A DNA stretch of 6,932 nt from Myxococcota bacterium (GCA_022710245.1 JAKLHH010000401.1:1-6932); one strand, 5' to 3'; shown: positions 1-6,476, counted from the stretch's first letter. The notes: a model not told the origin generated them from the sequence alone. Program-made: numbers and translations.

Positions 1-628
1 CGGCGGGCTTGTTACTTCCGTTGAACTCCGCGCGCGAGGTGGTGCCTCCCTCCCAGGTATCCCACGCCGCCGACACCCGGTGGTAGTAGGCCTTCCTCGA
101 TGGGTCGTCCGGGTCGGTGGTGCGCATCAGCGTGTAGACGCCGGCCTGCGGTGCACCCTTGATGTGCGCCAGGTACCCTGGCTCAGGGATGGTGGAGATG
201 TTCGGATGGACGCCGACGGGGTTGTTCATCTGATAGGAATAGCTCTTCCCCGCGTACGAGGCCCACGAGTAACCAGGATGCAGAAACGACATCTCCCTCG
301 AGTCACCGTGAGCCAGCACGGGGCCCGGTGCCTGCCCTGTGTCCTTCGTGACCTTGCTGTCCTTCTCCCACACGCTGTCCTTCGTCCGCGCGTCCTGTGC
401 GCTGCCATCGCTCGTCAGCGCGTCGACGCTGCTGCCGTGCTCCACCCCGCCGGCGGCATCAGGGGCGCGCTCGCTGCTGACGTGCTCGCCCCTGACGTCG
501 ACGCGCAGCCTGGCGCTCGGTTCCATCCTGGCGTCCGGCTCGTCGCAACCCACCGCGACCAACAGGGCCAGGGCACAGCCGAGGCCGCCCCCTGCTGTCA
601 ACCGCCGACGCCGCTCGCGAGCGATCAT
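1..628 (-). CDS. Partial secreted lipoprotein of unknown function (N-terminal 209 codons, runs off left edge)
   Basis: I do not recognise the family. The frame is open from ATG at 628 to the window edge with no stop, so the C-terminus is missing. The N-terminus reads like a lipoprotein signal peptide: an Arg-rich start (MIARERRRRL), a hydrophobic core (about residues 12-27) and a lipobox-like VAVGC with Cys28 as the probable lipidated residue. Asp follows at +2, which in E. coli would favour inner-membrane retention; that rule may not hold in this lineage. Residues about 35-105 are a charged low-complexity linker with repeated Lys-Asp(-Ser) units. Residues about 112-209 look folded and are rich in aromatic residues and Gly (for example FLHPGYSWASYAG, then GVYTLMRTTDPDD). 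By hand count 31 of 209 codons end in A or T, more than in sat, where the first 60 or so codons have almost none. The RRRRL start could also be read as a weak Tat-like motif. Confidence 0.75.
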   Translation of the reverse strand, partial: MIARERRRRLTAGGGLGCALALLVAVGCDEPDARMEPSARLRVDVRGEHVSSERAPDAAGGVEHGSSVDALTSDGSAQDARTKDSVWEKDSKVTKDTGQAPGPVLAHGDSREMSFLHPGYSWASYAGKSYSYQMNNPVGVHPNISTIPEPGYLAHIKGAPQAGVYTLMRTTDPDDPSRKAYYHRVSAAWDTWEGGTTSRAEFNGSNKPA

Positions 629-633
629 CTCAG

Positions 634-639
634 TCCTCC
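634..639 (-). promoter_or_regulatory. Shine-Dalgarno that fixes the lipoprotein start
   Basis: Read on the minus strand this is GGAGGA, about 5-6 nt before the ATG at 628. A second in-frame ATG exists at 664, but it has no close purine-rich element and would add 12 residues in front of the Arg-rich signal-peptide start, so 628 is preferred. Confidence 0.65.
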
Positions 640-675
640 AGGTCGCGGAAGTCGCCTCCCGCATCGAAGTCGGTT

Positions 676-688
676 CACCTGACAGGTG
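676..688. promoter_or_regulatory. Inverted repeat CACCTG-A-CAGGTG, possible operator for the lipoprotein gene
   Basis: Two perfect 6-bp arms flank a single central base. It lies 48 bp upstream of the lipoprotein ATG, a usual place for a dimeric regulator site overlapping a promoter. The spacer is too short for an RNA hairpin of this size, so a DNA-binding site is the more natural reading. No regulator gene is in the window, and the motif could be chance. Confidence 0.3.
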
Positions 689-879
689 GGGCGAGGGTGC
701 GGTTTGTGCGGAAGAATGTCGCGGCGCCGCCCAGGTCTCGTGTCCTGCGGCGCGAAGAGCCGCTCCGTGCTTCAGCCGGAGCTTGGCAGCGTCGCCACCT
801 CCAGGAGTACGGGCAGCCACCACCTCATGGAGGATGCTACGTGGGGGGCGTCCAGGTGCTTTCGCCAGGTGGGCGCGTG

Positions 880-895
880 GTGGCGGGGCCGCCAC
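880..895 (-). terminator. GC hairpin just after the methyltransferase fusion gene; possible weak terminator
   Basis: GTGGCG and CGCCAC form a 6-bp stem around a 4-nt loop, 28-43 nt beyond the stop codon at 923-925 in the direction of transcription. No run of T follows on the minus strand, so a classical intrinsic terminator is not shown. It may be an end-protecting hairpin or incidental in GC-rich DNA. Confidence 0.25.
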
Positions 896-922
896 GCAGG
901 GCTCGCCGCACGTGGTGGCGAG

Positions 923-2575
923 TCATCGGTCGCCTCCTGCCGTCACGCGAGCAAGTGCGAGCACCTGGATCTCCGCGCTGAAGCCGCCCATGTCGATCGG
1001 ACGCCGCTCCCGCGCCGCGAGGCCGACGCGCCCGGCGAGCTCGAGCGTGCGCGCGGGCAGCGGCGAGATCCAGACCAGGCGGCCGCCCGGCACGAGCAGG
1101 GCGGCCGCGCGCTGGAGCAGCGCCGCGTAGAGGGGCTCGAGCTCGTCCTTGCCGAGGACGCGGCGGCCCATCGGCGGGTTGGTGAGGATCAGCGTCGGGC
1201 GCTGCGGCGGGCTGTAGTCGCGCGCGTCCCCGGGCGAGAGCCCCCAGCGCTTGAGGCCCGAGGCGCGGAGGTTCTCGCCGGCCGCGCGCAGCGCCTCGTC
1301 CTCGAGATCGGAGCCGTAGAGCCGGCGGTACTCGCCGAGGAGGCCGCGCTCGATCAGCTCGAGGCCCGAGCCGACGAAGGGATCCCAGACCACGTCGTCC
1401 TCGCGCACGCCGGCGAGGCGGGCGAGGGCGGCCGCCACCGTCGGGTGGGAGGCGGCGGGCACGTCGCGGCGGCGGTAGGCGAAGCGCGGGTCCTCGAGGC
1501 CGCGGGGCCAGAGCTCGACGAGCAGGCGGTGACCGCGGCGACCCGTGGCCTCGCCGATCACCGCCTCCCAGGGGCTGGCGGTGGGGTCGTTGATCAGCTC
1601 CGCGCAGCGGCGCGAGACCGCGGCGGCGGCGCGCCAGGTGGCGCCGCGGCGGTGGCCGGACGACTCCCACTCCAGGCGGAAGCGGAGCGCGCCGGCGGTG
1701 AAGAGCCGCAGCACGCCGAGGCTGGCCGCGGAGGTGAGCACGCGGGCGACCACCTCGGCCAGCTCCTCACCCTCGCGGATCGGCTCGGCCGGCAGGGGGA
1801 AGCCGAAGCGCAGCGCGAGGCGCGGGCGCTGCAGGCGGGCGAGCGGCCCGACGAGCGTGGCCTCCACGCGACCGCGGCCAGCGACGCGCGGCGCGAGCTC
1901 CGGGGCGAGCTCGACGAGCTCGGCGGCGAGGAGCTCCTCGAGCCCGGCGCGGCAGCGGAAGCGCACGGGGAGCGGCCGCGTGGGCGCGCGGGTCGGGTCG
2001 ACGCGGCTCGGCTCGTCGCGGAGCAGGGTGCGCTCGATCTTCAGCACCGCCTCGTCGACCAGCCGCCGCAGCTCGGCGTCGTCGAGGGCGCCGGCGAGGC
2101 GCAGGCGGTCGAGCGCCGCGGTGCCGCCGACCTTCCCCAGCGCGGCGGCCAGCGAGCGGCGGTGCGGCAGCGACTCCTCGCGATCCCACGCCTCGAGGAG
2201 CAACGCCTCGAGCCCCGGCGAGCGCAGCTTGCCGAGGGCGATGATCGCGTTGCGGCGCGTCTTCGCGTCGGGGTCCGTGAGGCGCTCGCGGAGGAAGGCG
2301 TCGAGCGCGGCGTCGCCCTGCTCCTGGGCCACCCGGCCGGCCAGGCGGCAGAGGCGGGCGCGGAGCGGCGGGCCGGCGTCGGGCAGCCGCGCGGCGGCCT
2401 CGGCGCCGGCGGCGGAGCCCAGGCGCGCGAGCGCCCGCTCGGCCAGCTCGGCGAGCTCCTCCTCGCCGGCGAGGAGCTCGAGGAGCGCGGGGAGGTCGCC
2501 CCGGCGCGGGTTGAAGCCGCGGTCGCGGATCGCCTCGGCGAGGGGCGGGCGTGCGGGGGTCGTGTCTCGGCTCAC
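923..2575 (-). CDS. HEAT-repeat / THUMP / SAM-dependent RNA methyltransferase fusion (UPF0020/TRM11-like), 550 aa
   Basis: Probable cytoplasmic RNA N2-guanine-type methyltransferase with an extra N-terminal scaffold. Residues about 30-185 are Leu/Ala-rich helical repeats of HEAT/PBS-lyase type (for example DPDAKTRRNAIIALGKL and a second unit near 137-150). Residues about 200-310 resemble a THUMP-like RNA-binding region (CRAGLEELLAAELVEL onward). Residues about 375-525 are a class I methyltransferase: HPTVAAALARLAG, SAM-binding motif I DPFVGSG at 398-404, acidic motif II GSDLEDEAL at 421-429, and catalytic motif IV NPPMGRR at 466-472, the NPPxGxR form of RlmL/TrmN/Trm11 relatives. Substrate (tRNA or 23S rRNA) cannot be told. 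The start is GTG with no evident Shine-Dalgarno and no better in-frame start nearby, so the exact N-terminus is uncertain. It lies 52 bp after the porin gene in the same direction and may be translated from the sat transcript. Confidence 0.85.
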   Translation of the reverse strand: MSRDTTPARPPLAEAIRDRGFNPRRGDLPALLELLAGEEELAELAERALARLGSAAGAEAAARLPDAGPPLRARLCRLAGRVAQEQGDAALDAFLRERLTDPDAKTRRNAIIALGKLRSPGLEALLLEAWDREESLPHRRSLAAALGKVGGTAALDRLRLAGALDDAELRRLVDEAVLKIERTLLRDEPSRVDPTRAPTRPLPVRFRCRAGLEELLAAELVELAPELAPRVAGRGRVEATLVGPLARLQRPRLALRFGFPLPAEPIREGEELAEVVARVLTSAASLGVLRLFTAGALRFRLEWESSGHRRGATWRAAAAVSRRCAELINDPTASPWEAVIGEATGRRGHRLLVELWPRGLEDPRFAYRRRDVPAASHPTVAAALARLAGVREDDVVWDPFVGSGLELIERGLLGEYRRLYGSDLEDEALRAAGENLRASGLKRWGLSPGDARDYSPPQRPTLILTNPPMGRRVLGKDELEPLYAALLQRAAALLVPGGRLVWISPLPARTLELAGRVGLAARERRPIDMGGFSAEIQVLALARVTAGGDR

Positions 2576-2596
2576 GAGCGCATCGTTAGCACGCCC

Positions 2597-2610
2597 GGTC
2601 GCGCGCGACC
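2597..2610. repeat. 14-bp perfect palindrome GGTCGCGCGCGACC between the porin and methyltransferase genes
   Basis: The site lies 17 nt after the porin stop and 21 nt before the methyltransferase GTG. As RNA it can fold as a 5-bp stem with a CGCG loop; as DNA it is a fully symmetric site. No T-tract follows, so it is not a standard intrinsic terminator. It may stabilise or attenuate a shared transcript, or be incidental. Confidence 0.35.
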
Positions 2611-2627
2611 ACCACGGAGAGGCGAGC

Positions 2628-4184
2628 TCAGATCCGGAAGATGAACCTGAGGCCGATCTCGTGGATGCGCTGGACCTGCTGGTTCTTCGTCGTGACGTCG
2701 CCGCTCTCCGACGCCGCGCCCGCGACGAGCCCGCCGGAGACGTTCCCCTTGGCGTCGACGGCGTACGAGGGCGCCACCAGGTAGGTGTAGTCGAGCATGA
2801 TGCGCAGGTGATAGTTGAGCGCCCAGTTGATGCCGAAGGTCCCCTCGAGCATCTCCGACGCGCCGTCGAGCACCGCCGCGTTCACCGAGGCGCCCTCGGC
2901 GGGCAGCGGGCCCTTGATGCCGGTCGCGTCCGCCGCCGTGAAGCCGCTGACCTTGGTCGCGCCGAAGAGGCCGCTCCGATAGCGCTCCGGGATCCAGGTG
3001 CGCGAGAAGCGGGCGAGGACCTCGAGCGAGCCGGGGCCGAGCTTGCGCCAGCTGAGCGGGCGCAGCGGCGACGGCTGCCGCCAGCCGAAGGTGTCGAGGG
3101 TCTTCTTTTCGCCGGTGATGAAGACGCTGACGAAGGCGGAGAGGTTGTGGATGGCGCCGTCGACGCCCTGCACCAGGTCGTGCCTGAGCCGCGTGGAGCC
3201 CTGCAGCAGGTCGTGGTAGATGGCGACGTTGTCGTAGTGGACCATGGTCCACTCGCTGCTGAAGGTGAACCGCCCGAGGAGGTAGTGGAGCTCGGCCCCC
3301 CAGCGCGTCTGCTGGTTGAGGGCGGCGCTGATCTGGTCCACGTCGCGCACGTTCGAGCCGAGGACCTGCTCGGTGCGCCAGCGGAAGACGTTGGAGGCGT
3401 AGTCGGGCGCCACCAGGCCGCGCGTCTCGAAGCGCCGCGTCGGGATCGACATGCCGCCCCAGGTCCCCTGGCCGACGAGGTAGAGGCCGGAGAGCCAGCG
3501 CTGCTTGAGGCCGCGGAAGGGCTGCAGGAAGAGGCGGTAGGCGACCTCCTTCTTGTGGTCGACGTCGCCCTTGGGCGAGTCCGAGTCGGTCCCGACCCCG
3601 TTGAAGACGCCGACGCTGTAGACGACGCGCTCGCCGAGGAGGCTGCCCCAGAGCATCGCCCCGCGGTCGATGAAGGGGTAGAGCGGCGTCTCGGTGGGGA
3701 GCTCCAGGAAGTCGAGCTGGTTGTCCGGCGTCTGCCACGCCGAGGAGAACGGCACCTTCATCTGCCCGGCGCGCAGGTGGAGCGCCTTGTGGATGGCGAG
3801 GTCCACGAAGGCGTTGCGCAGGTAGGGGCTGTCCTCCAGCGCGGCCTGGATGCGCACGTCGAGGTACTTGAAGAGCTTGGCGCCCAGCTCGAGCCGTGCG
3901 CGCCGGATGTCGAACGAGCCGGGGTTGGCCTCGGTGCCCGGGTAGAAGCGAGAGTCGAAGTGCCCGCTCGCCGCGAGGCGGAGCTCGTGCTTGCCGTCCG
4001 CGCTGGAGAGGGCGAGGCCGTCGGCGTAGGTGACGCTGAGCGGCAAGACGCCGGGCTTGTCGGACAGTCGTGTGGTCGCGCCGGGGGCCTGGGCGAGGGC
4101 GAGGCCAGGCAGCGCGAGGAGGACGAGCAGCAGCCCCGGGGAGACCAGGCGCGGTCGGAGCGCTCTGCCGGATGCACACTTCAT
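2628..4184 (-). CDS. OprP/OprO-like outer-membrane porin, 518 aa
   Basis: Predicted outer-membrane beta-barrel of the phosphate-selective porin O/P family, which passes anions such as phosphate or polyphosphate. The signal peptide is clear: basic start, hydrophobic core LLLVLLALPGLALA, and an ALA|QA cleavage site after residue 31. The mature part opens with a short linker, then family-like alternating strands: HFDSRFYPG (about 74-82), the RRARLELGAKLFKYLDVRI block (about 94-112), a strand with AFVDLAIHKALHLRAGQMKVPFS (about 124-146), and many later aromatic-alternating strands. It ends in LRFIFRI, a C-terminal strand suited to BAM insertion, though the last residue is Ile rather than Phe. AAAGG lies about 7 nt before the ATG. 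The gene starts 106 bp after sat on the same strand, which raises sulfate or another sulfur oxyanion as substrate; that is inference. A general anion porin is equally possible. Confidence 0.82.
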   Translation of the reverse strand: MKCASGRALRPRLVSPGLLLVLLALPGLALAQAPGATTRLSDKPGVLPLSVTYADGLALSSADGKHELRLAASGHFDSRFYPGTEANPGSFDIRRARLELGAKLFKYLDVRIQAALEDSPYLRNAFVDLAIHKALHLRAGQMKVPFSSAWQTPDNQLDFLELPTETPLYPFIDRGAMLWGSLLGERVVYSVGVFNGVGTDSDSPKGDVDHKKEVAYRLFLQPFRGLKQRWLSGLYLVGQGTWGGMSIPTRRFETRGLVAPDYASNVFRWRTEQVLGSNVRDVDQISAALNQQTRWGAELHYLLGRFTFSSEWTMVHYDNVAIYHDLLQGSTRLRHDLVQGVDGAIHNLSAFVSVFITGEKKTLDTFGWRQPSPLRPLSWRKLGPGSLEVLARFSRTWIPERYRSGLFGATKVSGFTAADATGIKGPLPAEGASVNAAVLDGASEMLEGTFGINWALNYHLRIMLDYTYLVAPSYAVDAKGNVSGGLVAGAASESGDVTTKNQQVQRIHEIGLRFIFRI

Positions 4185-4258
4185 GACGACGCCTTTCCGC
4201 CACGCGTGGTGGCCAACAGCACCATCGTCGAGAACCCGGGAGAACTGTAGCCGGGAGG

Positions 4259-4287
4259 GAGCGCCGCCTGGAGAGCGCGGCGGGCTC
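4259..4287 (-). terminator. Imperfect GC hairpin immediately after sat
   Basis: CGCCGC (4262-4267) pairs with GCGGCG (4277-4282) around a 9-nt loop. Outer GAG (4259-4261) can pair with CTC (4285-4287) across a two-base bulge. It starts 3 nt after the sat stop codon. No T-run follows in the minus direction, so full termination is doubtful; partial termination or mRNA 3'-end protection would give more sat than porin. A second, 5-bp stem (CCCGG 4235-4239 with CCGGG 4251-4255) follows in the same gap. Confidence 0.3.
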
Positions 4288-4290
4288 TAG

Positions 4291-5517
4291 CTAGCGGGTG
4301 ACGGGCACGTCGCCGGTGGCGTAGCCGTGCGCCTTGATCTCGACCTTCTGGTCGAGGTTCCGGTAGTAGTCCTTCAGGATCTCCAGCACCTCGGGGCGGC
4401 TGAAGTCGGGGTCGAGCTCGCCGCCCTCGGAGAGCGTCTTGCGCACCATGGTCCCGGAGACGGTCAGGCGGTCCTCCTTCGGGTGCGGGCAGGTCCGCGC
4501 CGAGGCCATCCCGCGGCACCTGCGGCAGTACCAGGTCCAGTCGATCTTCATCGGCTGCAGGAGCAGCGCGCCGGCGGGGATCTCGTCGAAGATCTTCTGC
4601 GCGTCGAAGGGCCCGTAGTAGGTGCCGACGCCGGCGTGGTCGCGCCCGACGATGAGGTGCGTGCAGCCGTAGTTCTGGCGGAAGACGCCGTGGAGCAGCG
4701 CCTCGCGAGGCCCCGCGTAGCGCATCTCCATCGGGTAGCCGCCCTGCAGGCAGGTGCCCTTGACGAAGTACTTCTCGACGAGGACGTCGATCGCGCGCAC
4801 GCGCACGTCGGCCGGGATGTCCCCCTCCTTCAGCTTGCCGACCAGCTGGTGGATGAAGAGCCCGTCGACCACCTCGATGGCGATCTTGGCCAGGTACTCG
4901 TGCGAGCGGTGCATCGGGTTCCTGAGCTGCAGCGCCGCCACCGTCTTCCAGCCGAGCTCCTGGAAGCGCGCGCGGCTCTCGGCCGGCCGCATGTAGACGC
5001 CCTTGAACATCTCCGGGTAGTAGCTCTCGGAGAGGACCTTCACCGGGCCGGCGAGGTTCACCTCGCCCTGCTCGAGGACCTTCTTCACGCCCGGGTGCTC
5101 CGGGTCGTCGGTGCGGAAGACCCGGCTGCACTCGTAGGCCTTGTCGATCGGGTACCGCTCGGTGACCTTCATGGTCGCCATCAGCTCGTCGGTCTCGCTG
5201 TCGATCAGCGCGACCTCGCCGCCGGTCTTGATCGACTCGGCGAGCTCCTTGCTGGCCGAGAGCGTGATGGGGATGGGCCAGAAGAGGCCGCTCGCGGTCA
5301 GGTACTCGGCGCAGACGCGCTTCCAGTCGGCCTGCCCCATGAAGCCGGTGAGCGGCGTGAAGGCGCCGATGCCCATCATGATCAGGTCGGAGGTCTCGCG
5401 CGAGGTCATCGGCACGCGCGGCAGGCTCTGCGCGCGCCGGCGCTCCTCCTCCAGCTCCTTGCCCTGCAGCAGGAGGGGCCTGAGCTCCTTCGATCCGTGC
5501 GGCTGGATGATCGCCAT
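4291..5517 (-). CDS. sat: Sulfate adenylyltransferase (ATP sulfurylase), homo-oligomeric prokaryotic type, 408 aa
   Basis: Cytoplasmic enzyme catalysing ATP + sulfate <=> APS + pyrophosphate. It activates sulfate in reducers and makes ATP from APS in sulfur oxidisers. The nucleotide-binding HxxH-type motif is [13 protein letters not shown] (197-209), followed by GRDHAGVG (291-298) and SGTMVR (354-359). A Cys/His cluster, CRRC (331-334) plus TCPH (342-345), matches the zinc-binding insert of the homo-oligomeric bacterial/archaeal enzymes. The N-terminal region about 1-170 is the PUA-like domain. At 408 aa the protein has no C-terminal APS kinase domain, as expected for dissimilatory forms. QLRNP in place of QTRNP agrees with what I recall of sulfate-reducer enzymes. 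The start is supported by AAAGGAG 8 nt before the ATG. It is the first gene of the leftward group and diverges from hdrCB. The reaction direction cannot be read from the sequence. Confidence 0.96.
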   Translation of the reverse strand: MAIIQPHGSKELRPLLLQGKELEEERRRAQSLPRVPMTSRETSDLIMMGIGAFTPLTGFMGQADWKRVCAEYLTASGLFWPIPITLSASKELAESIKTGGEVALIDSETDELMATMKVTERYPIDKAYECSRVFRTDDPEHPGVKKVLEQGEVNLAGPVKVLSESYYPEMFKGVYMRPAESRARFQELGWKTVAALQLRNPMHRSHEYLAKIAIEVVDGLFIHQLVGKLKEGDIPADVRVRAIDVLVEKYFVKGTCLQGGYPMEMRYAGPREALLHGVFRQNYGCTHLIVGRDHAGVGTYYGPFDAQKIFDEIPAGALLLQPMKIDWTWYCRRCRGMASARTCPHPKEDRLTVSGTMVRKTLSEGGELDPDFSRPEVLEILKDYYRNLDQKVEIKAHGYATGDVPVTR

Positions 5518-5524
5518 CAGTTCG

Positions 5525-5547
5525 TCTCCTTTGGCGGCCGCGCCGCC
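5525..5547 (-). promoter_or_regulatory. Hairpin abutting the sat Shine-Dalgarno
   Basis: On the transcript, GGCGGC and GCCGCC (5533-5547) form a 6-bp all-GC stem with a 3-nt loop, directly followed by AAAGGAGA (5532-5525), then 7 nt to the sat ATG. The stem ends at the base before the ribosome-binding site. It could keep the site exposed or hinder ribosome loading. The symmetry is seen; any effect on expression is inference. Confidence 0.4.
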
Positions 5548-5736
5548 CCCGAGCGCGACCGAGCGGGCACTCCTCTACCACGCGGCCGCGGGCGGGGACA
5601 ACGCTCATCGCACCTGGGCGGGAGCGGCGTCCCGCGAGTCGGGCTCGCACCCGACCGCACGAGTACAGCTTCACGCCACAGCGCGTTTTCTCCGGCAGGG
5701 TGACCCGGGCCGCGCGGGCTTCGCCTCAGTAACCGA

Positions 5737-5808
5737 CCGGAATGCCGAGTCAGTTTTATAGCAAAAACCGCTAGGTCCGGATTGCACAAAGCTCCAGCCG
5801 GCAATTGC
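5737..5808. repeat. Three degenerate CCGG-(A/C)..TGC repeats, possible regulator sites
   Basis: CCGGAATGC (5737-5745), CCGGATTGC (5777-5785) and CCGGCAATTGC (5798-5808) occur in the same orientation, with start-to-start spacings of 40 and 21 bp. These are close to whole helical turns, so all would face the same side of the DNA. The third copy overlaps the palindrome GCAATTGC. ATTGCA itself recurs at 5781-5786 and 5804-5809. They lie around the candidate sat promoter. No regulator is known from the window and the motif is short, so chance is not excluded. Confidence 0.3.
5755..5763 (-). promoter_or_regulatory. Candidate extended -10 promoter for sat
   Basis: On the minus strand this reads TGC-TATAAA, an extended -10 with five of six bases of TATAAT plus the upstream TG. 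It sits in the A/T-richer centre of the divergent region. At 16-18 bp spacing the -35 positions read ATCCGG, AATCCG or CAATCC, not a consensus, which an extended -10 can tolerate. Transcription would begin near 5748, giving sat a leader of about 230 nt. Confidence 0.4.
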
Positions 5809-5873
5809 AAAGGATCGGATACCCGCATCCTTTTCGACTTGTTAAGTACCCGAGCGCGAAGCCGCTTCACTGC

Positions 5874-5880
5874 GGAGGAG
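5874..5880 (+). promoter_or_regulatory. Shine-Dalgarno that fixes the hdrC start
   Basis: GGAGGAG lies 8 nt before the ATG at 5889. The same frame is open further upstream with an ATG at 5805, but that start has no ribosome-binding site and would add 28 residues unlike HdrC proteins. A small stem, CCGC (5862-5865) with GCGG (5872-5875), overlaps the first bases of the site. Confidence 0.75.
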
Positions 5881-5888
5881 TGTGCGCA

Positions 5889-6476
5889 ATGATCGATCAA
5901 CATCACAGCCGTGTGCTCTTCGAACGCCGGATGGATCTGGAGTTCATGGAGCGTGTGCATGACATCCCGGGCGGAGGCGCCATCAAGCGCTGCATCCAGT
6001 GCGGGACCTGCTCGGGCTCCTGCCCGGTGAGCTGGGCGATGGAGGAGTCGCCGCGGCAGATCATCGCCATGGTCCGCGCCGGCATGCGCGACAAGGTCCT
6101 CGACAGCTCGACGATCTGGACCTGCGCCTCCTGCTACACCTGCACCGTGCGCTGCCCGCAGGAGATCAAGATCACCGACGTGATGTACATCCTGAAGCGG
6201 ATCGCGATCCGCGAGAAGCGCGAGCGGGCCGAGAAGATCCACGCCTTCTCCCGCTTCTTCGTCGAGACCGTCAACGAGACCGGCCGCAACAACGAGTTCG
6301 TGCTGCTGCGCCGCTTCTTCCTGGCGACCAAGCCCTTCGGCGCCATCAAGGAGGGCGGGGTCGCCTGGCGGCTGAAGACCCGCGGGCGTCTGCCGCTCTC
6401 GGTGAAGCCGATCAAGGATCTCGACGGGCTCCGCAAGATCATCGCCAAGGCGCAAGAGCTGGGAGGCGAAGAATGA
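5889..6476 (+). CDS. hdrC: Heterodisulfide reductase subunit C-like protein with two 4Fe-4S clusters, 195 aa
   Basis: Electron-carrying iron-sulfur subunit that pairs with HdrB in a cytoplasmic heterodisulfide-reductase-type complex. Two classical ferredoxin motifs CxxCxxCxxxCP are visible: Cys35, 38, 41, 45 (CIQCGTCSGSCP) and Cys79, 82, 85, 89 (CASCYTCTVRCP). Downstream of the second lies the basic helical segment KITDVMYILKRIAIREKRER, which is typical of the family. Length fits stand-alone HdrC; there are no membrane helices, which argues against QmoC, HmcF or DsrK-with-membrane-partner fusions. The ATG at 5889 is chosen for its GGAGGAG. The gene ends in an ATGA overlap with hdrB, so the two are translationally coupled. 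It diverges from sat, which suggests a role in sulfur energy metabolism, although HdrCB units also occur in syntrophic and methanogenic electron bifurcation. The first 30 or so codons are richer in A/T-ending codons than the rest. Confidence 0.9.
   Translation: MIDQHHSRVLFERRMDLEFMERVHDIPGGGAIKRCIQCGTCSGSCPVSWAMEESPRQIIAMVRAGMRDKVLDSSTIWTCASCYTCTVRCPQEIKITDVMYILKRIAIREKRERAEKIHAFSRFFVETVNETGRNNEFVLLRRFFLATKPFGAIKEGGVAWRLKTRGRLPLSVKPIKDLDGLRKIIAKAQELGGEE

Larger units (their letters stand above)
629..922. other. Intergenic stretch without a convincing gene
   Basis: This 294-bp stretch lies between the end of the methyltransferase fusion gene and the start of the lipoprotein gene, both on the minus strand. 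Open frames cross it, but their translations are Arg/Pro/Gly-rich with no recognisable domain and no good ribosome-binding site. It should hold the 3' end of the upstream transcript and the promoter of the lipoprotein gene. Visible items are a 13-bp inverted repeat at 676-688, a 6-bp-stem hairpin at 880-895, and a direct repeat CGTGGTGGCG at 876-885 and 911-920. I found no clear sigma-70 promoter. Confidence 0.6.
5518..5888. other. Divergent control region between sat and hdrC
   Basis: This 371-bp stretch has no convincing gene. The part from 5518 to about 5740 is GC-rich and would be the sat 5' leader. It contains the hairpin next to the sat ribosome-binding site, a 10-bp palindrome CGCGGCCGCG (5581-5590), and a GCGAG/CTCGC stem (5634-5648). 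The part from about 5750 to 5860 is clearly more A/T-rich than the rest of the window and should hold the promoters: an extended -10 facing sat (5755-5763), the palindrome GCAATTGC (5801-5808), and CCGG-containing repeats. I could not assign a promoter for hdrC; TTAAGT near 5842-5847 is the most -10-like string but has no matching -35. I recognise no known riboswitch class. Confidence 0.65.

Noticed and set aside
80..1130. Plus-strand frames 80-682, 339-1130 and 697-981
   Set aside because: Low-complexity Arg/Pro/Ser translations without ribosome-binding sites, antisense to the lipoprotein or to the 3' end of the methyltransferase gene.
686..4250. Very long plus-strand open frames (686-2644 and 1545-4250)
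   Set aside because: Their translations are Arg/Ala/Glu- or Ser/Arg-rich with no domain, and they lie antisense to the methyltransferase and porin genes, which have clear motifs. Strong third-position GC bias keeps the opposite strand free of stops.
5581..5590. CGCGGCCGCG palindrome as an operator
   Set aside because: Short symmetric G/C strings are expected by chance at this GC content, and nothing else around it points to a binding site.
2572..5703. Other long frames over the porin and sat (2572-4203 minus, 4181-5674 minus, 4327-5703 plus)
   Set aside because: They are alternate-frame or antisense shadows; only the frames at 2628-4184 and 4291-5517 carry a signal peptide or catalytic motifs and proper ribosome-binding sites.
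5774..5813. Sigma-54 type -24/-12 promoter near the TTGCA strings
   Set aside because: The GG and GC pairs are either 8 nt apart instead of 10, or, at the correct spacing (5779-5792), the flanking bases do not match TGGCAC and TTGC.
5805..5888. Upstream ATG at 5805 as the hdrC start
   Set aside because: No Shine-Dalgarno precedes it, the added 28 residues do not resemble HdrC, and GGAGGAG stands 8 nt before the ATG at 5889.
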